64,000 bases of DNA, taken from positions 240,033,889-240,097,888 of the forward strand of contig OV050030.1 in the NCBI GenBank assembly GCA_920105625.2, read 5' to 3'. The notes below the pieces were generated by a model, which was not told the origin of the DNA, did no database searches, and saw only the letters and a program-made list of their open reading frames with translations. Made by a program: the position numbers and the translations under genes. Positions 50,705 to 61,116 of this stretch are shown in pieces. This DNA comes from Clusia tigrina. Taxonomy: Eukaryota > Arthropoda > Insecta > Diptera > Clusiidae. The number at the start of each line of letters is the position of its first letter. Within the stretch, counting starts at the first letter, position 1.

Positions 50705-53079
50705 TACACCTATAAAAGTTTGCAACATTCAAATGCCTGTAACTTTTTACTGGAGCGTCATAAAACCTTGAAATTTTGTAACAATAAAGTACTCGAGCCT
50801 CTTGTCAATTTAAGCTATCGCTCAAAGCTATGCTACCCTTGAGTCCCAAATCAAACACTGAAAAAACTTCAAATGGCCCTAACTTCTATACGGTATGTCC
50901 TACACCTATCAAAGTTTGCAACATACAAATGCTTGTAACTTTTTACTGAAGCGTCATAAACCCTTGAAATTTTGTAACAATAAAGTTCTCGAGCCTCTTG
51001 TCAATGTAAGCTATCCCTCAAAGCTGTGCTACCCTTGAGTCCCAAATCAAACACTGATAAAACGTCAAATGGCCCTAATTTCTATACGGAACGTCCTACA
51101 CCTATCAAAGTTTGCAACATACATATGCTTGTAACTTTTTACTGGAGCGTCATAAAACCTTGAAATTTTGTATCAATAAAGTACTCGAGCCTCTTGTCAA
51201 TTTAAGTTATCGCTCACAGCTATGCTACCCTTGAGTCCCAAATCAAACACTGATAAAACTTCAAATGGCCCTAACTTATATACGGAACGTCCTATACCTA
51301 TCAAAGTTTGCAACATACAAATGCTTGTACCTTTTTACTGGAGCGTCATAAAACATTGAAATTTTGTAACAATAAAGTACTCGAGCATCTGCTCAATTTA
51401 AGCTATCGCTCACAGCTATGCTACCCTTGAGTCCCAAATCAAACACTCATAAAACTTCAAATGGCCCTAACTTATTTACGGTACGTCCTACATCTATCAA
51501 AGTTTGCAACATACAAATGCTTGTAACTTTTTACTGGAGCGTCGTAAAACCTCGAAATTTTGTACCAATAAAGTACTCGAGCCTCTGGTCAATTTAAGCT
51601 ATCGCTCAAAGCTATGCTACCCTTGAGTCCCAAATCAAACACTGATTAAATTTCAAATGGCCCTAACTTCTATACGGTACGTCCTACACCTATCAAAGTT
51701 TGCAACATACAAATGCTTGTAACTTGTTACTGGAGCGTCATAAAACCTTGAAATTTTGTAACAATAAAGTACTCGAGCCTCTTGTAAATTTAATCTATCG
51801 CTCAAAGCTATGCCACCCTTGAGTCCCAAATCAAGCACTGATAAAACTTCAAATGGCCCTAACTTCTATACGGTACATCCTACACCTATAAAAGCTTGCA
51901 ACATACAAATGCTTGTAACTTTTTACTGGAGCGTCATAAAACCTTGAAATTTTGTAAAAATAAAGTACTCGAGCCTCTGCTCAATTTAAGCTATCGCTCA
52001 AAGATATGCTACCCTTGAGTCCCAAATAAAACACGGATAAAACTTCAAATGGCCCTATCTTCTATGCGGTACGTCCTACACCTATCAAAGTTTGCAACAT
52101 ACAAATGCTTGTAACTTTTTACTGAAGCGTCATAAACCCTTGAAATTTTTAAACAATAAAGTACTCGAGCCTCTTGTCAATGTAAGCTATCGCTCAAAGC
52201 TGTGCTACCCTTGAGTCCCAAATCAAACGCTGATAAAACTTCAAATGGCCCTAACTTCTATACGGTACGTCCTACACCTATCAAAGTTTGCAACAGACAA
52301 ATGCTTGTAACTTTTTACTGGAGCGTCATAAAACCTTGAAATTTTGTAACAATAAAGTACTCGAGCCTCTTGTCAATTTAAGCTATCGCTCAAAGCTATG
52401 CTACCCTTGAGTCCCAAATCAAACACTGGTAAAACTTCATATGGCCCTAACTTCTATACGGTACGTCCTATACCTATAAAAGTTTGCAACATTAAAATGC
52501 CTGTAACTTTTTACTGGAGCGTCATAAAACCTTGAAATTTTGTAACAATAAAGTACTCGAGCCTCTTGTCAATTTAAGCTATCGCTCAAAGCTATGCTAC
52601 CCTTGTGTCCCAAATCAAACACTGATAAAACTTCAAATGGCCCTAATTTCTATACGGAACGTCCTACACCTATCAAAGTTTGCAACATACAAATGCTTGT
52701 AACTTTTTACTGGAGCGTCATAAAACCTTGAAATTTTGTAACAATAAAGTACTCGAGCCTCTTGTCAATTTAAGTTATCGCTCACAGCTATGCTACCCTT
52801 GAGTCCCAAATCAAACACTGATAAAACTTCTAATGGCCCTAACTTCTAAACGGTGTGTCCTACACCTATCAAAGTTTGCAACTGACAAATGCTTGCAACT
52901 TTTTACTGGAGCGTCATAAAACCTTGAAATTTTGTAAACATTAAAGTACTCGAGCCTCTGCTCAATTTAAGCTATCGCTCAAAGCTATGCTACCCTTGAG
53001 TCCCAAATCAAACACTGATTAAATTTCAAATGGCCCTAACTTCTATACGGTACGTCCAACACCCATCAAGGTTTGCAAC
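50677..53079 (+). repeat. 13-mer tandem duplication D12, copy 2
   Basis: Second copy of 48,127-50,529. Private changes include CTTGTAAATTTAATC (51,781) and GCTTGCAACTTTTTAC (52,891). Beyond 53,079 it continues toward the family 2 junction; copy 1 does not. Confidence 0.92.
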
Positions 53080-53735
53080 ATACAAATGCTTGTAACTTGT
53101 TACTGGAGCGTCATAAAACCTTCAAATTTTGTAACAATAAAGTACTCGAGCCTCTTGTCAATTTAAGCTATCGCTCAAAGTTATGCTACCCTTGAGTCCC
53201 AAATCAAACACTCATAAAACTTCAAATGGCCCTAACTTATTTACGGTACGCCCTACATCTATCAAAGTTTGCAACATACAAATGCTTGTAACTTTTTACT
53301 GGAGCGTCATAAAACCTCGAAATTTAGTAACAATAAAGTGCTCGAGCCTCTTGTCAATTTAAGCTATCGCTCAAAGCTATGCTACCCTTGAGTCCCAAAT
53401 CAAACACTAATTAAATTTCAAATGGCCCTACCTTTTATACGGTACGTCCTACACCTATCAAAGTTTGCAACATACAAATGCTTGTAACTTGTTAGTGGAG
53501 CGTCATAAAATATTGAAATTTTGTAACAATAAAGTACTCGAGCCTCTTGTCAATGTAAGCTATCGCTCAAAGCTGTGCTACCCTTGAGTCCCAAACCAAA
53601 CACTCATAAAACTTTAAATGACCCTAACTTCTATACGGTACGTCCTACACCTATCAAAGTTTGCAACATACAAATGCTTGTAACTTTTTACTGGAACGTC
53701 ATAAAACCTTGAAATTTTGTAACAATAAAGTACTC
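51829..53735 (+). repeat. Family 1/family 2 junction region, right copy
   Basis: Match of 8,255-10,160 (offset 43,574-43,575). After it, the right half skips three monomers (left 10,140-10,730) and continues at offset 42,989. Confidence 0.85.
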
Positions 53736-55199
53736 GAGCCTCTGGTCAATTTAAGCTATCGCTCGAAGCTATGCTACCCTTGGGTCCTAAATCAAACACG
53801 GATAAAACTTCAAATGGCACTAACTTCTTTACAGTACGTCCTACACCTATCAAAGTTTTCAACATACAAATGCTTGTAACTTTTTACTGAAGCGTCATAA
53901 ACCCTTGAAATTTTGTAACAATAAAGTACTCGAGCCTCTCTTCAATGTAAGCTATCGCTCAAAGCTGTGCTACCCTTGAGTCCCAAACCAAACACTGATA
54001 AAACTTCAAATGGCCCTTACTTCTATACGGTACGTCCTACACCTATCAAAGTTTGCAACATACAAATTCTTGTAACTTTTTACTGGAGCGTCATAAAACC
54101 TTGAAATTTTGTAACAATAAATTACTCAAGCCTCTTGTCAATTTAAGCTATCGCTCAAAGCTATGCTACCCTTGAGTCCCAAATCAAACACTGATAAAAC
54201 TTCAAATGGCCCTAACTTTTATACGGTACGTCCTACACCTATCAAAGTTTGCAACATACAAATGCTTGTAACTTTTTACTGGAGCGTCATAAAACCTTGA
54301 AATTTTGTAACAATAAAGTACCCGAGCCTCTTGTCAATTTAAGCAATCGCTCAAAACTATGCTACCCTTGAGTCCCAAATCAAACACTGAATAAACTTAA
54401 AATGGCCCTAACTTATATTTGGTACGTCCTACACCTAACAAAGTTTGCAACATACAAATGCTTGTAACTTTTTACTGGAGCGTCATAAAACCTTGAAATC
54501 TTGTAACAATAAAGTACTCGAGCCTCTTGTCAATTTAAGTTATCGCGCAAAGCTATGCTGCCCTTGAGTCCCAAATCAAACACTGATAAAACTTCTAATG
54601 GCCCTAACTTCTATACGGTACGTCCTACAGCTATCAAAGTTTGCAACATACAAATGCTTGTAACTTTTTACTGGAGCGTCATAAAACTTTGAAATTTTGT
54701 AACAATAAAGTACTCGAGCCTCTGGTCAATTTAAGCTATCGCTCAAAGCTATGCTACCCTTGAGTCCCAAATCAAACCCGGATAAAACTTCAAATGGCAC
54801 TAACTTCTTTACGGTACGTCCTACACCTATCAAAGTTTTCAACATACAAATGCTTGTAACTTTTTACTGAAGCGTCATAAACCCTTGAAATTTTGTAACA
54901 ATGAAGTACTCGAGCCTCTTGTCAATGTAAGCTATCGCTCAAAGCTGTGCTACCCTTGAGTCCCAAATCAAACACTGATAAAACTTCAAATGGCCCTAAC
55001 TTCTATACGGTACGTCCTACAACTATCAAAGTTTGCAACATACAAATTCTTGTAACTTTTTACTGGAGCGTCATAAAACCTTCAAATTTTGTATCAATAA
55101 AGTACTCGAGCCTCTTGTCCATTTAAGCTATCGCTCAAAGCTATGCTACCCTTGAGTCCCAAATCAAACACTGATAAAACTTCAAATGGCCCATACTTT

Positions 55200-56250
55200 T
55201 ATACGGTACGTCCTACACCTATCAAAGTTTGCAACATACAAATGCTTGTAACTTTTTACTGGAGCGTCATAAAACCTTGAAATTTTGTAACAATAAAGTA
55301 GTCGAGCCTCTTGTCAATTTAAGCTATCGCTCAAAGCTATGCTACCCTTGTGTCCCAAATCAAACACTGAATAAGCTTCAAATGGCCTTAACTTATATAC
55401 GGTACGTCCTACACCTATCAAAGTTTGCAACATACAAATGCTTGTAACTTTTTACTGGAGCGTCATAAAACCTTGAAATTTTTTAACAATAAAGTACTCG
55501 AGCCTCTTGTCAATTTAAGCTATCGCTCAAAGCTATGCTACCCTTGAGTCCCAAATCAAACACTGATAAAACTTCAAATGGCCCTAACTTCTATACGGTA
55601 CGTCCTACACCTATCAAAGTTTGCAACATACAAATGCTTGTAACTTTTTACTGGAGCGTCATAAAACCTTCAAATTTTGTAACAATAAAGTACTCGAGCC
55701 TCTGGTCAATTTAAGCTATCGCTCAAAGCTATGCTACCCTTGAGTCCCAAATCAAACAAGGATAAAACTTCAAATGGCACTAACTTCTATACGGTACGTC
55801 CTACCCCTATCAAAGTTTTCAACATACAAATGCTTGTAACTTTTTACTGAAGCGTCATAAACCCTTGAAATTTTGTAACAAAAAAGTACTCGAGCCATTT
55901 GGCAATGTAAGCTATCGCTCAAAGCTGTGCTACCCTTGAGTCCCAAATCAAACACTGATAAAACTTCAAATGGCCCTAACTTCTATACGGTACGTCCTAC
56001 ACCTATCAAAGTTTGCAACATACAAATGCTTTTAACTTTTTACTGGAGCGTCATAAAACCTTGAAATTTGTAACAATAAAGTATTCGAGCCTCTTGTCAA
56101 TTTAAGCTATCGCTCAAAGCTATGCTACCCTTGAGTCCCAAATCAAACACTGATAAAACTTCAAATGGCCCTAACTTCTATACGGTACGTCCTACACCTA
56201 TCAAAGTTTGCAACATACAAATGCTTGTAACTTTTTACTGGAGCGTCATA
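55200..56250 (+). repeat. 13-mer-offset duplication D16, copy 1
   Basis: Matches 57,746-58,796 at 2,546 bp, including the GTAGTCGAGCC, TGAATAAGCTTC, TTTTTTAACAATAAAG, CAAACAAGG and GCCATTTGG monomers in order. Confidence 0.9.
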
Positions 56251-56415
56251 AAACCTTGAAATTTTGTAACAATAAAGTACTCGAGCCTATTGTCAATTTA
56301 AGCTATCGCTCAAAGCTATGCTACCCTTGAGTCCCAAATCAAACACTGATAAAACTTCAAATGGCCCTAACTTTTATACGGTACGTCCTACACCTATCAT
56401 AGTTTGCAACATTCA

Positions 56416-59299
56416 AATGCTTGTAACTTTTTACTGGAGCGTCATAAAACCTTGAAATTTTGTAACAATAAAGTACTCGAGCCTCTTGTTAATTTAAGCT
56501 ATCGCTCAAAGCTATGCTACTCTTGTGTCCCAAATCAAACACTGATAAAACTTCAAATGGCCCTAACGTCTATACGGAACGTCCTACACCTATCAAAGTT
56601 TGCAACATACAAAAGCTTGTAACTTTTTACTGGAGCGTCATAAATCCTTGAAATTTTGTAACAATAAAGTAGTCGAGTGTCTTGTCAATTTAAGCTATCG
56701 CTCAAAGCTATGCTACCCTTGAGTCCCAAATCAAACACTGATAAAACTTCAAATGGCCCCAACTTCTATACGGTACGTCCTACACCTATCAAAGTTTGCA
56801 ACATACAAATGCTTGTAACTTTTTACTGGAGCGTCATAAAACCTTGAAATTTTGTAACAATAAAGTACTCGAGCCTCTTGTCAATTTAAGCTATCGCTCA
56901 AAGCTATGATACACTTCAGTCCCAAATCAAACACTGATACAACTTCAAATGGCCCTAACTTCTATACGGTACGTCCTACACCTATCAAAGTTTGCAACAT
57001 ACAAATGCTTGTAACTTTTTACTGGAGCGTCATAAAACCTCGAAATTTTGTAACAATAAAGTACTCGAGCCTCTTGTCAATTTAAGCTATCGCTCAAAGC
57101 TATGCTACCCTTGAGTCCCAAATCAAACACTGATAAAACTTCAAATGGCCCTAACTTATATACGATACGTCCTACACCTATCAAAGTTTGCAACATACAA
57201 ATGTTTGTAACTTGTTACTGGAGCGTCATAAAACCTTGAAATTTTGTAACAATAAAGTACTCGAGCCTCTTGTCAATTTAAGCTATCGCTCAAAGCTATG
57301 CTACCCTTGAGATCCAAATCAAACACTAATAGAAATTCAACTGGCCCTAACTTCTATACGGTACGTCCTACACCTATCAAAGTTTGCAACATTCAAATGC
57401 TTGTAACTTTTTACTGGAGCGTCATAAAACCTTGAAATTTTGTAACAATAAAATACTCGAGCCTCTTGTCAATTTAAGCTATCGCTCAAAGCTATGCTAC
57501 CCTTGAGTCCCAAATCAAACACTGATAAAACTTCAAATGGCTCTAACTTCTATACGGTAGTCCTACACCTATCAAAGTTTGCAACACACAAATGCTTGTA
57601 ACTTTTTACTGGAGCGTCATAGAACCTTGAAATTTTGAAACAATAAAGTGCTCGAGCCTCCTGTCAATTTAAGCTATCGCTCAAAGCTATGCTACCCTTG
57701 AGTCCCAAATCAAACACTGATAAAACTTCAAATGGCCCTAACTTTTATACGGTACGTCCTACACCTATCAAAGTTTGCAACATACAAATGCTTGTAACTT
57801 TTTACTGGAGCGTCATAAAACCTTGAAATTTTGTAACAATAAAGTAGTCGAGCCTCTTGTCAATTTAAGCTATCGCTCAAAGCTATGCTACCCTTGTGTC
57901 CCAAATCAAACACTGAATAAGCTTCAAATGGCCTTAACTTATATACGGTACGTCCTACACCTATCAAAGTTTGCAACATACAAATGCTTGTAACTTTTTA
58001 CTGGAGCGTCATAAAACCTTGAAATTTTTTAACAATAAAGTACTCGAGCCTCTTGTCAATTTAAGCTATCGCTCAAAGCTATGCTACCCTTGAGTCCCAA
58101 ATCAAACACTGATAAAACTTTAAATGGCCCTAACTTCTATACGGTACGTCCTACACCTATCAAAGTTTGCAACATACAAATGCTTGTAACTTTTTACTGG
58201 AGCGTCATAAAACCTTCAAATTTTGTAACAATAAAGTACTCGAGCCTCTGGTCAATTTAAGCTATCGCTCAAAGCTATGCTACCCTTGAGTCCCAAATCA
58301 AACAAGGATAAAACTTCAAATGGCACTAACTTCTATACGGTACGTCCTACCCCTATCAAAGTTTTCAACATACAAATGCTTGTAACTTTTTACTGAAGCG
58401 TCATAAACCCTTGAAATTTGGTAACAAAAAAGTACTCGAGCCATTTGGCAATGTAAGCTATCGCTCAAAGCTGTGCTACCCTTGAGTCCCAAATCAAACA
58501 CTGATAAAACTTCAAATGGCCCTAACTTCTATACGGTACGTCCTACACCTATCAAAGTTTGCAACATACAAATGCTTGTAACTTTTTACTGGAGCGTCAT
58601 AAAACCTTGAAATTTGTAACAATAAAGTACTCGAGCCTCTTGTCAATTTAAGCTATCGCTCAAAGCTATGCTACCCTTGAGTCCCAAATCAAACACTGAT
58701 AAAACTTCAAATGGCCCTAACTTCTATACGGTACGTCCTACACCTATCAAAGTTTGCAACATACAAATGCTTGTAACTTTTTACTGGAGCGTCATAAATC
58801 CTTGAAATTTTGTAACAATAAAGTAGTCGAGTGTCTTGTCAATTTAAGCTATCGCTCAAAGCTATGCTACCCTTGAGTCCCAAATCAAACACTGATAAAA
58901 CTTCAAATGGCCCCAACTTCTATACGGTACGTCCTACACCTATCAAAGTTTGCAACATACAAATGCTTGTAACTTTTTACTGGAGCGTCATAAAACCTTG
59001 AAATTTTGTAACAATAAAGTACTCGAGCCTCTTGTCAATTTAAGCTATCGCTCAAAGCTATGATACACTTCAGTCCCAAATCAAACACTGATAAAACTTC
59101 AAATGGCCCTAACTTCTATACGGTACGTCCTACAACTATCAAAGTTTGCAACATACAAATGCTTGTAACTTTTTACTGGAGCGTCATAAAACCTCGAAAT
59201 TTTGTAACAATAAAGTACTCGAGCCTCTTGTCAATTTAAGCTATCGCTCAAAGCTATGCTACCCTTGAGTCCCAAATCAAACACTGATAAAACTTCAAA
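56416..59299 (+). repeat. 24-mer-offset duplication D18, copy 1
   Basis: Matches 61,117-64,000 at 4,701 bp (24 monomers). Both copies include the D16 switch at 58,795/63,496 and a private one-base deletion, CGGTAGTCC (57,556/62,257), so D18 is younger than D16. Confidence 0.93.
57746..58796 (+). repeat. 13-mer-offset duplication D16, copy 2
   Basis: Copy of 55,200-56,250. At 58,795 it switches to ATAAATCCTTG followed by GTAGTCGAGTGTC, matching 56,641-57,357 at 2,154 bp (11 monomers) as far as 59,511. The switch removes two monomers relative to copy 1. Confidence 0.9.
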
Positions 59300-61116
59300 T
59301 GGACCTAACTTATATACGATACGTCCTACACCTATCAAAGTTTGCAACATACAAATATTTGTAACTTGTTACTGGAGCGTCATAAAACCTTGAAATTTTG
59401 TAACAATAAAGTACTCGAGCCTCTTGTCAATTTAAGCTATCGCTCAAAGCTATGCTACCCTTGAGATCCAAATCAAACACTAATAGAAATTCAACTGGCC
59501 CTAACTTCTATCCGGTACGTCCTACAACTATCAGAGTTTGCAACTCACAAATCCTTGTAACTTTTTACTAGAGCGTCATAAAACCTTGAAATTTTGTAAC
59601 AATAAAGTACTCGAGCGTCTTGTCAATTTAAGCTATCGCTCAAAGCTATGCTACCCTTGAGTCCCAAATCAAACACTGATAAAATTTCAAATGGCCCTAA
59701 CTTCTATACGGTACGTCCTACACCTATCAAAGTTTGCAACATACAAATGCTTGTAACTTTTTACTGGAGCGTCATAAAACCTTGAAATTTTGTAACAATA
59801 AAATACTCGAGCCTCTTGTCAATTTAAGCTATCGCTCAAAGCTATGCTACCTTTGAGTCCCAAATCAAACACTGATAAAACTTCAAATGGCCCTAACTTC
59901 TATACGGTACGTCCTACAAATATCAAAGTTTGCAACATACAAATGCTTGTAACTTTTTACTGGAGCGTCATAAAACTTTGAAATTTTGTATCAATAAAGT
60001 ACTCGAGCCTCTTGTCCATTTAAGCTATCGCTCAAAGCTATGCTACCCTTGAGTCCCAAATCAAACACTGATAAAACTTCAAATGGCCCTAACTTCTATA
60101 CGGTACGTCCTACACCTAACAAAGTTTGCAACATACAAATGCTTGTAACTTTTTACTGGAGCGTCATAAAACCTTGAAATTGTGTAACAATAAAGTACTC
60201 GAGCCTCTGGTCAATTTAAGCTATCGCTCAAAGCTATGCTACCCTTGAGTCCCAAATCAAACACGGATAAAACTTCAAATGGCACTAACTTCTATACGGT
60301 ACGTCCTACACTTATCAAAGTTTTCAACATACAAATGCTTGTAACTTTTTACTGAAGCGTCATAAACCCTTGAAATTTTGTAACAAAAAAGTACTCGAAC
60401 CATTTGTCAATGTAAGCTATCGCTCAAAGCTGTGCTACCCTTGAGTCCCAAATCAAACACTGATAAAACTTCAAATGGCCCTAACTTCTATACGGTACGT
60501 CCTACACCTATCAAAGTTTGCAACATACAAATGCTTGTAACTTTTTACTGGAGCGTCATAAAACCTTGAAATTTGTAACAATAAAGTACTCGAGCCTCTT
60601 GTCAATTTAAGCTATCGCTCAAAGCTATGCTACCCTTGAGTCCCAAATCAAACACTGATAAAACTTCAAATGGCCCTAACTTCTATACGGTACGTCCTAC
60701 ACCTATCAAAGTTTGCAACATACAAATGCTTGTAACTTTTTACTGGAGCGTCATAAAACCTTGAAATTGTGTAACAATAAAGTACTCGAGCCTCTGGTCA
60801 ATTTAAGCTATCGCTCAAAGCTATGCTACCCTTGAGTCCCAAATCAAACACGGATAAAACTTCAAATGGCACTAACTTCTATACGGTACGTCCTACACTT
60901 ATCAAAGTTTTCAACATACAAGTGCTTGTAACTTTTTACTGAAGCGTCATAAACCCTTGAAATTTTGTAACAATAAAGTACTCGAGCCTCTTGTCAATGT
61001 AAGCTATCGCTCAAAGCTGTCCTACCCTTGAGTCCCAAATCAAACACTGATAAAACTTAAAATGGCCCTAACTTCTATACGGTACGTCCTACACCTATCA
61101 AAGTTTGCAACATACA

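Larger units (their letters stand above)
31031..53555 (+). repeat. HOR family 1, right copy (expanded)
   Basis: About 115 monomers with the same diagnostic variants and order as 978-9,980, but 2.5 times as long. The CGCTCGAAGC monomer recurs at 31,235, 33,973, 36,323, 38,870 and 42,390 (steps of 2,738, 2,350, 2,547 and 3,520 bp: 14, 12, 13 and 18 monomers). In the second half a 10-mer series at 44,701, 46,661 and 48,621 takes over. No gene or insertion was seen. It ends at the family 2 junction, 53,556. Confidence 0.85.
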
